Notes: generated from the letters alone by a model not told the origin. Counted from the stretch's first letter, positions 53,765 through 63,104 are shown. The stretch: 64,000 bases of DNA from Acidiphilium acidophilum (GCF_033842475.1 NZ_JAWXYB010000018.1:1533501-1597500); one strand, 5' to 3'. Program-made: numbers and translations.

Positions 53765-55543
53765 TCAGGTGAGCAGGGCGTGGACGTCGGCGGCGGTGGG
53801 TGCGGCGAGGGCGGCGGCGGCGAGGGTCTGCGCCTCGGTGAGATCGGTCGTCCGGACGACGCGCTTGATCCGCAGGATTGCCCCGCCATGCATCGAGAAC
53901 TGGCGGAGACCGAGGCCGATCAGGAGCGGGATGGTTTCGGCGCGGCTCGCGAGTTCGCCGCAGAGGGAGACCGGGATGGCGAAAGCCCGGGCGGCGTGGA
54001 CCGTCATTGCGATCAGGCGGAGGACTGCGGGGTCGAGCGGGTCGTAGAGGCGGTTGGCGGTGGCGACCGAGCGATCGACCGCGAGGGTGTACATTGTGAG
54101 GTCGTTGGTGCCGATCGCGAAGAAGGCGGCTTCGGCGGCGAGCGTGCGGGCGATCAGGGCGGCGGCGGGGGTTTCGATCATGACGCCGAGTGCCGGAAGT
54201 TCGGCGGGCAGGCGGGTCTGCGCTGCCTGAAGCCGGCGCCAGACCCGGTGCAGGGCGGCGCGCACTTCGGTGAGTTCGCCGAGACTGCTGACCATCGGGA
54301 TCATGATCCGCACATGGCCGTAGGCGGCGGCGCGGAGGATGGCCGCGAGCTGGAGTTCGAGCAAAGCGGGATGGTGGAGCAGCAGGCGCACCCCGCGCAG
54401 GCCGAGGGCGGGGTTGGGTTCGTGGACATCCGGCATGAGTTCGGCGGCGCCCGAAGCGTCGGATTGCTTGTCGCCGCCCCAGTCGAGCAGGCGGATCGTC
54501 ACCGGGTCGCCGTCCATCGCCTGCACCGCTTCGCGGTAGGTGGTGAACTGGAGGTCTTCGTCGGGCAGGGTTTCGTGGTTCATGAACAGGAATTCGGTGC
54601 GCATCAGCCCGATTCCGGAGGCACCCGACTGGGCGATCATCGGCAGTTCGAACGGGAGTTCGAGATTGGCCTGCAATTCGATCGGGACGTGATCGCTCGT
54701 TTCGCAGGCGAGACGGCGGAGGCGGACGAGGCTGCGCTGGGCGCGGGCGAAACCGGCGCGCAGCCGCGCGGCTTCGGTGAGGCTGGCTTCGGTGGGGTTG
54801 AGGATGAGGGTGCCGGCTTCGCCATCGAGGATGGCGGTGGCACCTTCGCGGGTGGCGGCGATCAGCCCGGCGATGCCGGTGACGGCGGGCACGCCGATCG
54901 CGCGGAGCATGACGGCGGTATGATCGTCGGGCGAGCCGTCTTCGGTCGCGATACCGGCGAACTGGGCCGGGTTGATCAGGGCGGCATCCGACGGGCGGAG
55001 CCGTTCGACCACCAGGATGCTGCCGTGCGGCAGATCGGCGAAGCTGCGGAACGGCAGGCGGATCAGGTTGCGGAGCAGGCGGCGGCCCAGTTCGCGGATT
55101 TCCTCGGCCTGGCGCTGGGCGGCACCATCATCGGCGGTGCGGCGGGCGGCGAGGACCGCCTGGGCCTGATCCTCGGCGACATCGGCCACCGCCGTGGCGG
55201 CGGCGATCAGGCGTTCCTCGATCGCGCTGCGGATCGCGCGCATCAGGCGGGAGCGGCCGAGCATGTGGATATGGGCGTCGATCAGGGGGGCAAGCTCGGT
55301 TCGCGCGGTTTCCGGCAGGGCGGCGAGGCGGGCGTGCAGGCGTTCGAGCTGGCGGCGGGACTGGATGACGGCGGCTTCGAACTGCTGAAGCTCGCCGGCA
55401 ATGTCGGTTGCCGCGATTTTCAGGCGCGGGGCGGCGAGGACCGGCTCATCGGCAAAGGTGACCGGCCCGATGCCGAGACCGGCGACGATCGGGGTGCCGG
55501 TTAGTCTGGTTTGACGGCGTGTCCGCGGGCGGCTCGTTGTCAT
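53765..55543 (-). CDS. ptsI: Phosphoenolpyruvate-protein phosphotransferase (enzyme I)
   Basis: The 592-residue protein follows enzyme I: an N-terminal HPr-binding helical part, the phosphohistidine site EDGSPDDHTAVM (His208), GLMRTEFLFMNHETLPDE, RLLDWGGDK, NPALGLRGVRLLLHHPALLELQLAAILRAA, GTNDLTMYTLAVDRS and the active-site Cys of SLCGELAS (about residue 528). The site is less canonical than the usual GG-x-TSH. It takes phosphate from PEP and passes it to HPr, 72 bases upstream. No sugar-specific membrane components are in the window. Confidence 0.93.
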   Translation of the reverse strand: MTTSRPRTRRQTRLTGTPIVAGLGIGPVTFADEPVLAAPRLKIAATDIAGELQQFEAAVIQSRRQLERLHARLAALPETARTELAPLIDAHIHMLGRSRLMRAIRSAIEERLIAAATAVADVAEDQAQAVLAARRTADDGAAQRQAEEIRELGRRLLRNLIRLPFRSFADLPHGSILVVERLRPSDAALINPAQFAGIATEDGSPDDHTAVMLRAIGVPAVTGIAGLIAATREGATAILDGEAGTLILNPTEASLTEAARLRAGFARAQRSLVRLRRLACETSDHVPIELQANLELPFELPMIAQSGASGIGLMRTEFLFMNHETLPDEDLQFTTYREAVQAMDGDPVTIRLLDWGGDKQSDASGAAELMPDVHEPNPALGLRGVRLLLHHPALLELQLAAILRAAAYGHVRIMIPMVSSLGELTEVRAALHRVWRRLQAAQTRLPAELPALGVMIETPAAALIARTLAAEAAFFAIGTNDLTMYTLAVDRSVATANRLYDPLDPAVLRLIAMTVHAARAFAIPVSLCGELASRAETIPLLIGLGLRQFSMHGGAILRIKRVVRTTDLTEAQTLAAAALAAPTAADVHALLT

Positions 55544-55615
55544 GCCGGATCATCGGGGCAAAGCCCGTGCAGATCAAGGACGGCGAGAGCGGGCGCGGCC
55601 AAAGCGGACATGGGG

Positions 55616-55915
55616 TCAGCCGGTTTCGTAGAACCCGGCATCGATCAATTCGACCACGGCGGCCATGGCTTCCTTGGCATCCCACCCGTCGGCGGCGATT
55701 TCGACGGTCGAGCCCTGGCCGGCGCCGAGCATCATCAGGCCCATGATCGATTGGGCGGAGACCGACTGACCATCCCGCGAGACCTCGACCGAGGCGCTGA
55801 ATTTTTCGGCGAGGGTAACGAGTTTGGCGGCGGCGCGGGCGTGCAGGCCACGGGTGTTGCGGATTGTGACCTCCTGCACCAGGCGGGTCGAGGAGGCGTC
55901 CTCTTCATCGGTCAT
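55616..55915 (-). CDS. ptsH: HPr phosphocarrier protein
   Basis: The 99-residue protein has NTRGLHARAAAKLVTLAEKF with His25 as the enzyme I phosphorylation site and SAQSIMGLMMLGAGQG with Ser56 in the place of regulatory Ser46. It carries phosphate to the EIIA protein encoded next to it and can be phosphorylated on serine by HprK. It has a short N-terminal extension (MTDEEDASSTR). Confidence 0.95.
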   Translation of the reverse strand: MTDEEDASSTRLVQEVTIRNTRGLHARAAAKLVTLAEKFSASVEVSRDGQSVSAQSIMGLMMLGAGQGSTVEIAADGWDAKEAMAAVVELIDAGFYETG

Positions 55916-55961
55916 GGTTCATCGATCATGGTTCATCGATTATCGGATCAAGCCAGCAATC

Positions 55962-56384
55962 TCAGCCGCATGCGCGGCGGGGCGTGATCGGGTGGACGAC
56001 CTCGGAACCGCAGGCGATGTATTTCCGTCCGGCGGCTTCGGCGATGTGGACGGCATCGACGAGGGTGTGGCTGCCGCGGATTTTCGCGAGCTTGACCAGC
56101 ATCGGCAGGTTGACGCCGGCGATCACCTCGACGTTCGAGCGGTTGAGCATCGACATCGACAGGTTGCACGGCGTGCCGCCGAACATGTCGGTCAGGACCA
56201 CCACACCGTCGCCGGTATCGACCTCGGCGACCCGCTCGGCGATTTCGCGGCGCTGGGTTTCGATGTCGGCATCGGCTTCGACCGAGACGGTCGCGACGTT
56301 GCGCTGCGGACCGACGACATGCTCCATCGCCTCGCGCAGGGCGACTCCGAGATTACCGTGGCTAACCAGGACGAGCCCGATCAT
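55962..56384 (-). CDS. manX: PTS EIIA component, mannose family
   Basis: The 140-residue protein starts MIGLVLVSHGNLG with His9 as the phosphorylation site, and has VVVLTDMFGGTPCNLSMSML and VIAGVNLPMLVKLAKIR, matching the EIIA-Man family. No EIIB, EIIC or EIID genes accompany it, so in this genome region it acts as a regulatory phosphate acceptor. It overlaps the rapZ stop by four bases. Confidence 0.93.
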   Translation of the reverse strand: MIGLVLVSHGNLGVALREAMEHVVGPQRNVATVSVEADADIETQRREIAERVAEVDTGDGVVVLTDMFGGTPCNLSMSMLNRSNVEVIAGVNLPMLVKLAKIRGSHTLVDAVHIAEAAGRKYIACGSEVVHPITPRRACG

Positions 56385-57358
56385 TTCGACGCTCCGCTCA
56401 TGAGGATTCTCCGAATTCCACCCGGATTTTCGGGTTGCGCCGCCGGGCGGCTGTCCGGCTGCGGTGGTTGTTGAATGGTCTGACGTTCCGAAGCGATCCC
56501 GTCGAGTTCGCGATGTTCGATCCTGACCGTCCAGTTCTGCGACTGGAGCAGGCGGGCGAGGTGCTCGATCAGGGTGACCGAGCGATGACGCCCGCCGGTG
56601 CAGCCGATTGCGATCGTCGCGTATTTTTTGCCTTCCCGCACGAAGCGCGGCAGCATGAAGGCGACGAGACCGCCCAGGCGGTCGCAGAATTCGGCGTAAT
56701 CCGGGTCTGATCGGATATAGGCACGAACCGGCTCATCGAGGCCGGTCTGTGGACGCAGGTCGGGTATGTAATGCGGGTTGCGCAGGAAGCGGGCGTCGAA
56801 CACGAGGTCGGCCTCGCGCGGCAGGCCGGCGGGAAAGGCAAAGGAGATCAGGGTGATGGCAAGGCCGGGGCCGTCGCTCGCGAAACGGGCCTCGATCATG
56901 CGGCGGAGGGTGGCGAGCGGCAGGTCCGACGTGTCGATCACCCAGTCCGCCGAGTCGCGCAGGCGGCTGGTGAGATCCTGTTCGGTGGCGATGCCTTCGG
57001 CGACCGTGCCCTGCGGCGCAAGGGGATGACGGCGGCGGGTTTCGGTGAAGCGGCGCTGGAGCACTTCGGTCGAGGCGATGGTGAAGATCAGTTCGGGCTG
57101 GATCGTGCCGGTGCGGCGCAGGCGGGCGAGGGTTTCGATGATCTGTTCGGCGGAGAAATCGCGGGTCCTGGCGTCGATCCCGACCGCGAGGTTGCGTTCG
57201 GCGCCGATCAGGGTTTCGACCATGCTGAGGGGGGGATTGTCGACCGCCTCGTAGCCGATGTCTTCGAGGGTGCGGAGGACGGAGTTTTTGCCGGCCCCGG
57301 AGAGTCCGCTGACCACGATGAGGCGTGGGACGGTGCGGGCGGGGGGCGGCGGCATCAT
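56381..57358 (-). CDS. rapZ: RNase adapter / nucleotide-binding protein RapZ
   Basis: The 325-residue protein has the Walker A GLSGAGKNS (18-26), Walker B-type region VGIDARTRDF, and the C-terminal FVREGKKYATIAIGCTGGRHRSVTLIEHLA block of RapZ/YvcJ. In enterics it guides RNase E to GlmZ RNA and senses GlcN6P; in alphaproteobacteria its place beside PTS genes suggests a link to carbon or cell-wall status. A C-terminal extension rich in Pro and Gln is present. It overlaps hprK and manX by four bases. Confidence 0.93.
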   Translation of the reverse strand: MMPPPPARTVPRLIVVSGLSGAGKNSVLRTLEDIGYEAVDNPPLSMVETLIGAERNLAVGIDARTRDFSAEQIIETLARLRRTGTIQPELIFTIASTEVLQRRFTETRRRHPLAPQGTVAEGIATEQDLTSRLRDSADWVIDTSDLPLATLRRMIEARFASDGPGLAITLISFAFPAGLPREADLVFDARFLRNPHYIPDLRPQTGLDEPVRAYIRSDPDYAEFCDRLGGLVAFMLPRFVREGKKYATIAIGCTGGRHRSVTLIEHLARLLQSQNWTVRIEHRELDGIASERQTIQQPPQPDSRPAAQPENPGGIRRILMSGASK

Positions 57359-57777
57359 GAGGCGAAGGCACCGCAGGATTGGGTTTTTCGGCCGCAGGCG
57401 GCTTCGAGCGCCCAGGTGATGCGGATGGCGGCGGTCGGCGTGACCGGATCGATCCGGATTTCGGGGATGCCGAATTCGGGATGGGTGCGGGGTTCCGGCA
57501 ACCGGGGGGCGGGACCGTCGAGGTGGACCGCGAGGCGGAGGTGCGCCGAAGGGCGGTGGGGCAGGTGGAAAATGCCGAGACCGCGCACCTCCATCAGACC
57601 ATCGAGACGAAAGGCGGGGCGCACCCTCCCGCGATCGAGCTCGAACTGATCGTCACCGACGAGTTCGAAGCCGCGATCGATCAGTTGGAGCAACAGATCC
57701 GATTTGCCGGAACCCGGAGGACCGAGCAGCACCACCGCATCATCGCCGAACGCAGCGCAGGAACCGTGAAAAGCCAT
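57355..57777 (-). CDS. hprK: HPr kinase/phosphorylase, short alphaproteobacterial form
   Basis: The 140-residue protein has the P-loop LLGPPGSGKSDLLLQLIDRGFELVGDDQ (GPPGSGKS at 19-26) and LMEVRGLGIFHLP, the HprK/P catalytic and signature loops. Like other alphaproteobacterial forms it lacks the N-terminal domain of Gram-positive HprK. I prefer the ATG at 57777; a TTG at 57813 would add 12 residues. It phosphorylates the serine of HPr. It is the first gene of the regulatory PTS operon. Confidence 0.92.
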   Translation of the reverse strand: MAFHGSCAAFGDDAVVLLGPPGSGKSDLLLQLIDRGFELVGDDQFELDRGRVRPAFRLDGLMEVRGLGIFHLPHRPSAHLRLAVHLDGPAPRLPEPRTHPEFGIPEIRIDPVTPTAAIRITWALEAACGRKTQSCGAFAS

Positions 57778-58026
57778 CGTATCAGGATTGTGGCAAGTTT
57801 CGGGATGAAACAAAAGGGGCAGATGGCACAGAACAGTCCGAATCTTTATGATTTTGTAAGATGTTGATGATTTCAGCCCGTTTTTCGTGAGAGGGCAGCC
57901 GTAGATACAACCATAAATTGCCAGGGAAAATTGCCGGATGGACGAATAATGCGCGCGCGTTGGCGGGGGCGGCTTGCGGCAGCGGGGGGATCACGGTCTA
58001 ATTGTTGCGACACTGGATTGGAGACG
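57778..58026. promoter_or_regulatory. Divergent region between hprK and glf
   Basis: This 249-base region has an AT-rich part around 57838-57930 that should hold the hprK promoter, and a GC-rich part next to glf. GGAG lies just before the glf ATG. I see no convincing operator or promoter pair. Confidence 0.4.
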
Positions 58027-59169
58027 ATGATGGATGCGCGGCGGCCGGTATTGATCGTGGGGGCGGGTTTTGCGGGGGCGGTTCATGCCCGGCTGCTAGC
58101 CGAGGCGGGCTACCGGGTCGATGTGATCGACGTGCGGCCTCATATTGCGGGCAATGCCTATGATCACGTCGATGCCAACGGCATCAGGGTGCATGCCTAC
58201 GGGCCGCATCTGTTTCACACGAAGAACCGGGCGGTCGCCGACTGGCTGCGGACGTATGGAACCTTCGTCGATTATTCCCACAAGGTCAGGGCGTTGCTGC
58301 CTTCGGGTGCGCTGGCGCCGCTGCCGATCAATCTCGATACCGTCAACATGGTGTTCGGGACCGGCTATACGACCGCGGAGGAGGTGGCCGCGCATCTCGC
58401 GCGGGTGGCGGTGCCGATCGCCGCACCGGCGAATGCCGCAGAATATCTCTATGCCAATATCGGGCGCGACCTGACCGATCTGTTTTTCCGGCCCTACACG
58501 AAGAAGATGTGGCAGTTCGATCTCGAAGACATGGCGGCTGCGGTGGTGAAGCGGATTCCGCTGCGCTCCGACCGGAGCGACACCTATTTCGCCGATGACG
58601 AGATCCAGATGATGCCGCGTGATGGTTACACTGCGGTGTTCGAGCGGATGTTCGATCATGCGAATATCCGGGTGACGCTCGAAACCGCGTTCGATGACGC
58701 CATGCTGGGCGATTACGGGTTCTGTTTCAACGCCATGCCGATCGATGTGTTTTACGGACATCAGGAAGGCGAACTGCCCTATCGCTCGATCAGGTTCCAT
58801 ACCCGAACGGCGACCGACGCGGCCCCGCAGGCGTGGAGCGTGACCAATTTCACCGATTCGGGGCCGCTGACCCGCGAGACGCGGTGGGACTGCCTGCCGC
58901 ACCATATCGTGACCGAAACGGGACGGCGCACCGTGACGGCGGAGGAACCCTGCGATTATCGGGATAACGGGTTCGAGCGGTATTATCCGGTGCGGACCGC
59001 GGACAACCGGTTTCATGATATTTATTTGAAATACAAGGAACTGGCCGCGAAAGCCAATCCTGAAATGGCCTTTATCGGCCGGTGCGGCACCTATCAGTAT
59101 CTCGACATGGATCAGGTCATCAACCAATCGCTGGCTTCGGCGCGGCGCTGGCTGGCGGAGCGGGATTGA
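58027..59169 (+). CDS. glf: UDP-galactopyranose mutase
   Basis: The 380-residue flavoprotein has the dinucleotide fold VLIVGAGFAGAVHARLLAEAG (GAGFAG 12-17), HIAGNAYDHVDANGIRVHAYGPHLFHT, RPYTKKMWQFDLEDM, RIPLRSDRSDTYFADDEIQMMPRDGYTAVFERM and YYPVRTADN, the UGM signatures. It converts UDP-galactopyranose to UDP-galactofuranose for cell-surface glycans. The start MMDARR has GGAG upstream; the earlier frame opening is not needed. It may serve the same surface polysaccharide as the 12.5-15.5 kb genes (inference). Confidence 0.96.
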   Translation: MMDARRPVLIVGAGFAGAVHARLLAEAGYRVDVIDVRPHIAGNAYDHVDANGIRVHAYGPHLFHTKNRAVADWLRTYGTFVDYSHKVRALLPSGALAPLPINLDTVNMVFGTGYTTAEEVAAHLARVAVPIAAPANAAEYLYANIGRDLTDLFFRPYTKKMWQFDLEDMAAAVVKRIPLRSDRSDTYFADDEIQMMPRDGYTAVFERMFDHANIRVTLETAFDDAMLGDYGFCFNAMPIDVFYGHQEGELPYRSIRFHTRTATDAAPQAWSVTNFTDSGPLTRETRWDCLPHHIVTETGRRTVTAEEPCDYRDNGFERYYPVRTADNRFHDIYLKYKELAAKANPEMAFIGRCGTYQYLDMDQVINQSLASARRWLAERD

Positions 59170-59303
59170 CCCGACGCAGCCTGCCGTGCTCGTAACGTCG
59201 CCGTAACGCCAGGCAAAGCCGGCTGGCTTCATCTTGTGCCGAACAGGGCATGTCACCATGTCTGTCCGCTCAGAACCGTGCCGGTCAACGATAGGAAATC
59301 TGA

Positions 59304-60365
59304 ATGCCGGCTCGACGCCGCGCGATCATCGCCGCCAGTGTTGTCGCACCTTTCGTGCTGCGGGTGCGGCGTGCGCGCGCGATGCCTTCGAGCTTCGCGC
59401 CGCTGGTGCGGATGGTCGCACCCGTCGTGGTCGGGGTTTCGGTCACGCAATATAGCGGGGCGCCGCGCCCCTCGCCGCCGGTCCTGCCATCGCCGCGTGC
59501 GCCGATCCCCGGTCAGCCGCGCACCCGTCCGCAGGATTATGCCGGGACCGAGGTGAGCAAGGCCGCCGGTTCGGGGTTCATCATCACCGCCTCGGGCATC
59601 ATCGTCACGAACAACCATGTGGTTGGTAATGCCGCCGAGATCGTGGTGACGCTGGATGACGGGCGGCGGGTGAAGGCGGAGGTGATCGGCACCGATCAGC
59701 TGACCGATCTTGCGATCATCCGGATCGATACCGGGCGGGATCTGCCCTTTGCGATCTGGGGCGATTCGGCGCGGATGCAGGTGGGGGACTGGATCCTCGC
59801 GGGTGGCAATCCGTTCGATCTTGGTACCTCGTTCACCGCCGGGATCATTTCGGCGCGGGGGCGGGAGATCGGCGATGGGCCGTTCGATCATTTCCTGCAG
59901 CTCGATGCGCCGATCAACCCGGGGAATTCGGGTGGGCCGTCATTCGACATGCGGGGCCATGTGATCGGGGTGAATACCGCCATCGTCTCGCCTTCTGGCG
60001 GGTCGGTCGGGATCGGGTTTGCGATCCCCTCGAACATGGCGCGGCGGATCGTGACGGCGCTGATCGCCCATGGCAGCATTCCGCGCGGCTGGCTCGGGGT
60101 TTCGGTGCAGGACCGCACCAGCGGGCCGGGGGTCCGGCTCACGGGAGTCGATAGTTCGGGTCCGGCGGGTCGAGCCGGGTTGCAGCCCGGTGACATCGTG
60201 CTTGCGATCAACCATCTGCCGGTGAACGATGCGAGCGCGCTCATCCGGGCGATCGCATCGGTGCCGCCGGGAACGGATGAGCATCTGCGTATGGATCGGG
60301 GGGGTCGGATGTTCGACCTTTCGGTAAGAGTCGGCCGCAGGCCGGCGGAACTGGGGAGTGACTGA
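59304..60365 (+). CDS. HtrA/DegP-type trypsin-like serine protease with one PDZ domain
   Basis: The 353-residue protein has the catalytic triad His105 (IVTNNHVVG), Asp135 (TDLAIIRID) and Ser209 (NPGNSGGPSFD), then a single PDZ domain (GWLGVSVQDR...GRAGLQPGDIVLAINHLPV). An N-terminal hydrophobic stretch with many arginines (residues 1-26) could be an export signal or anchor, though it is atypical. It is followed by, and overlaps by one base, an OmpR-type regulator and its kinase, suggesting an envelope-stress operon. Confidence 0.9.
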   Translation: MPARRRAIIAASVVAPFVLRVRRARAMPSSFAPLVRMVAPVVVGVSVTQYSGAPRPSPPVLPSPRAPIPGQPRTRPQDYAGTEVSKAAGSGFIITASGIIVTNNHVVGNAAEIVVTLDDGRRVKAEVIGTDQLTDLAIIRIDTGRDLPFAIWGDSARMQVGDWILAGGNPFDLGTSFTAGIISARGREIGDGPFDHFLQLDAPINPGNSGGPSFDMRGHVIGVNTAIVSPSGGSVGIGFAIPSNMARRIVTALIAHGSIPRGWLGVSVQDRTSGPGVRLTGVDSSGPAGRAGLQPGDIVLAINHLPVNDASALIRAIASVPPGTDEHLRMDRGGRMFDLSVRVGRRPAELGSD

Positions 60366-61048
60366 TGCGTATACTCGTAGTGGAAGACGACAAGGACGTT
60401 GCCGGATTTGTGGTCAAAGGGCTGCGCGAGGCCGGGCATACGGTCGAGCACGCCGATAACGGGCGCGACGGGCTGTTCATGGCGGCATCGGAGAATTTCG
60501 ATGCGATCATTCTCGACCGGATGCTGCCGGGCGGGATCGACGGGCTGCGGTTGCTCGAAACGCTGCGGGCGCAGGACAACGCGACGCCGGTGATGTTTCT
60601 CTCGGCGCTCGGGCAGGTCGATGACCGGGTGAAGGGGCTCAAGGCCGGGGGCGACGACTACCTGACCAAGCCGTTCGCCTTCGCTGAACTGCTCGCACGG
60701 GTCGAGGCGATGTCGCGCCGGGGCGAGGGCGAGGGGCCGACCACGCGGCTCGGCGTGGGCGATCTGGAGATGGATCTGCTTTCGCGCGGGGTGAAGCGGG
60801 CGGGGCAGAAGATCGATCTGCAGCCACGCGAGTTCCGGTTGCTGGAATATCTGATGCGCCATGCCGGGCAGGTGGTGACCCGCACCATGCTGCTGGAAGG
60901 CGTGTGGGATTATCATTTCGACCCGCAGACCAACGTGATCGATGTGCATATCTCGCGCCTGCGCCAGAAGATCGACAAGCCGTTCGAGGCACCGCTGCTG
61001 CACACGGTGCGTAATGCGGGGTATATGCTGCGGGTCGAGGAACCCTGA
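60365..61048 (+). CDS. OmpR/PhoB-family response regulator
   Basis: The 227-residue protein has a receiver domain (VVEDDKDV acidic pocket, Asp51 in IILDRMLPGG, Lys102 in LTKPF) and a winged-helix DNA-binding domain (LQPREFRLLEYLMRHAGQVVTRTMLLEGVWDYHFDPQTNVIDVHISRLRQKID). It is expected to be phosphorylated by the kinase encoded 10 bases downstream. Its start overlaps the protease stop. Confidence 0.95.
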   Translation: MRILVVEDDKDVAGFVVKGLREAGHTVEHADNGRDGLFMAASENFDAIILDRMLPGGIDGLRLLETLRAQDNATPVMFLSALGQVDDRVKGLKAGGDDYLTKPFAFAELLARVEAMSRRGEGEGPTTRLGVGDLEMDLLSRGVKRAGQKIDLQPREFRLLEYLMRHAGQVVTRTMLLEGVWDYHFDPQTNVIDVHISRLRQKIDKPFEAPLLHTVRNAGYMLRVEEP

Positions 61049-61058
61049 GCCCGGCGGG

Positions 61059-62570
61059 ATGAGTTCATCCGCGCCCGACCAGCCTGAGACGACGACGTCA
61101 GCAATCCGCCCGGTGCGGTGGCGGCGGCTGTTGCGTTCGGCCGGGGTGCGGTTCGCGGTGCTTTACGCGCTGGTGTTCGGGGTTTCCACAATCCTTCTGG
61201 CGGCGTCGCTGCGCTATTCGACGATCGGGCTGCTGGATCGTCAGACCCATGAGGCAATCAGGACCGATGCGCGGGGCCTCGCGGCGCATTTCAAGACCGG
61301 CGGCCTTTCGGCGCTGGTGCTGACGCTGGACGGGCGGATCAACGAGGATATCAACGAGAACGCGATCTACCTGCTGGTCGATCCGCTGGGCAACCGGATT
61401 GCGGGGAATTTGTCACGCTGGCCGCAGGGCATCGATACGCCGCAGGTCTGGTATCAGGTGCCGGTGGAGCGATCGGGCAAGCGATCGCATGCGCTGATGC
61501 GTTTTTACGACCTGCCGGGGGGCTTCCAGTTGTTGGTCGGGCGCGATGTCAGCGCCCGGACACAACTGCGCCGGTTGCTGCGCGATGGGTTGATCTGGGC
61601 GCTTGCGGCGATGGTTCTGCTGGGCGCGCTCGGGGCGCTGATCATTCGCGGCCTGTTCAAGCGGGCGCTGGCCGATATTTCCGCGACGACCCGTGCGATC
61701 GCACGTGGCGATCTGACGCAGCGGGTGCGCCGGTCGGGTCATGGCGATGAGTTCGACGAGCTGGCCGAGACCATCAACGACATGCTCGACCGCATTACCA
61801 AGCTGATGAACGGGGTGCGCGAAGTATCGAACGCGATTGCGCATGATTTACGGACGCCGATCACGCGCGCGCGGGCTCGGCTGGAGGATGCTGCCTCCCA
61901 CGCGCGCACCGAGGAGGAATTGCGCGGCGCGGTCGACCGGGCGACCGGGGAACTGGACGGGGTGGTCAAGGTGTTTCAGGCGCTGTTGCGGATCGCGGAG
62001 ATCGAGGCGGGGGCCCGGCGCTCGGCTTTCGCCAATATCGATCTCACCCTGGTGCTGGAGGATCTGGCCGAGTTTTTCGAGGCGGTGGCCGAGGAGCGGC
62101 ACATTGCGATCGATACCCGCTGGCCGCCCGACCTGCCGATGGTGGGCGACCGGGACATGCTCCAGCAGGCGGTCGCGAATCTGCTGGAAAACGCGATCAA
62201 ATTTTCGCCGCCCGATCATCGTGTGGCCATTTCGGCGCGGATGGATGCGGCGGATATCGAGATCGAGATCGCGGATGAGGGGCCGGGGATTCCCGAAGCC
62301 GATCGCCCGCGCGCAACCGAGCGGTTCTACCGGGGCGAACTGGCACGCTCGACGCCGGGGACCGGCCTCGGCCTCGCGCTGGTTGCGGCGATCGCGCAGT
62401 TGCATGGCGGGGTGTTGCGCCTCGAAGATAATGCGCCGGGACTGCGGGCGGTGTTGGTGCTGCCGCGCCGGGCGCTCAATCCGGAAGCGACCTTGCGGAT
62501 CAAGCTGTGGGCCCAGACGGTTCGCAAGGCGGAGACGCAGAGCGGGGCCGACGCTCAGCGCGGGGCATAG
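61059..62570 (+). CDS. Membrane sensor histidine kinase
   Basis: The 503-residue protein has a membrane helix at about 31-51, a periplasmic part (about 52-175) and a second helix (about 178-198). A HAMP segment, His262 in NAIAHDLRTPITRAR and an ATPase domain (NLLENAIKFSPPD, DEGPGIPEAD, TPGTGLGLALVAAIAQLHGG) follow. Paired with the OmpR-type regulator and the HtrA protease. The ATG at 61059 follows GGCGGG; the earlier frame opening lies in the regulator. The signal sensed is unknown. Confidence 0.93.
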   Translation: MSSSAPDQPETTTSAIRPVRWRRLLRSAGVRFAVLYALVFGVSTILLAASLRYSTIGLLDRQTHEAIRTDARGLAAHFKTGGLSALVLTLDGRINEDINENAIYLLVDPLGNRIAGNLSRWPQGIDTPQVWYQVPVERSGKRSHALMRFYDLPGGFQLLVGRDVSARTQLRRLLRDGLIWALAAMVLLGALGALIIRGLFKRALADISATTRAIARGDLTQRVRRSGHGDEFDELAETINDMLDRITKLMNGVREVSNAIAHDLRTPITRARARLEDAASHARTEEELRGAVDRATGELDGVVKVFQALLRIAEIEAGARRSAFANIDLTLVLEDLAEFFEAVAEERHIAIDTRWPPDLPMVGDRDMLQQAVANLLENAIKFSPPDHRVAISARMDAADIEIEIADEGPGIPEADRPRATERFYRGELARSTPGTGLGLALVAAIAQLHGGVLRLEDNAPGLRAVLVLPRRALNPEATLRIKLWAQTVRKAETQSGADAQRGA

Positions 62571-62581
62571 GCAACGCGGGA

Positions 62582-63040
62582 TCAGACGGTGGGGCGCGAT
62601 TTCAGCAGATCGCGGATTTCGGTCAGCAACAGTTCCGAAGGCGTCGGCGGTGGTTCGACCGCGGGCGCCGGGGGCGGCTTGCGGTAGAGTTTCTGGATCA
62701 GCCGGACCATCCAGAAGATCGCGAAGGCGACGATGACGAAATTGATGATCGCATTGATGAACAGGCCGTAGTTCAGCGTGACCGCGCCGGCTTTCTTGGC
62801 TGCCGCGAGGGTGGGTTCGACCGTGCCCTTGAGGGTGATGAAATGGTTGGAGAAATCGACGCCGCCGGTGATCAGGCCGATCACCGGGTTGATGATATTG
62901 GCGACCAGACTGGAGACGATGCCGGTGAAGGCGGCACCGATGACGACGGCGACGGCGAGATCGACGACATTGCCGCGCAACAGGAAAGTCTTGAATTCGT
63001 CCACCCAACCGGGGGTTTTTGGCCGGAACGATTGCGACAC
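62582..63040 (-). CDS. mscL: Large-conductance mechanosensitive channel
   Basis: The 152-residue protein has WVDEFKTFLLRGNVVDLAVAVVIGAAFTGIVSSLVANIINPVIGLITGG (first pore helix) and NYGLFINAIINFVIVAFAIFWMVRLIQKL (second helix), followed by the C-terminal TEIRDLLK helix. It opens on osmotic down-shock. The start is GTG at 63040, with AGGGAG six bases upstream; a longer upstream frame is not needed. Convergent with the kinase gene, 11 bases apart. Confidence 0.95.
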   Translation of the reverse strand: MSQSFRPKTPGWVDEFKTFLLRGNVVDLAVAVVIGAAFTGIVSSLVANIINPVIGLITGGVDFSNHFITLKGTVEPTLAAAKKAGAVTLNYGLFINAIINFVIVAFAIFWMVRLIQKLYRKPPPAPAVEPPPTPSELLLTEIRDLLKSRPTV

Positions 63041-63104
63041 GTCGATCTCCCTGTCTGCTCGCGTTCGCGTGTAAATCATTATCCGATGGCGGGCCAGCTT
63101 CAAA

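Noticed and set aside
57778-57813. TTG start for hprK adding 12 residues
   Set aside because: The extension has no family match and TTG has no ribosome site; the ATG at 57777 gives the usual short form.
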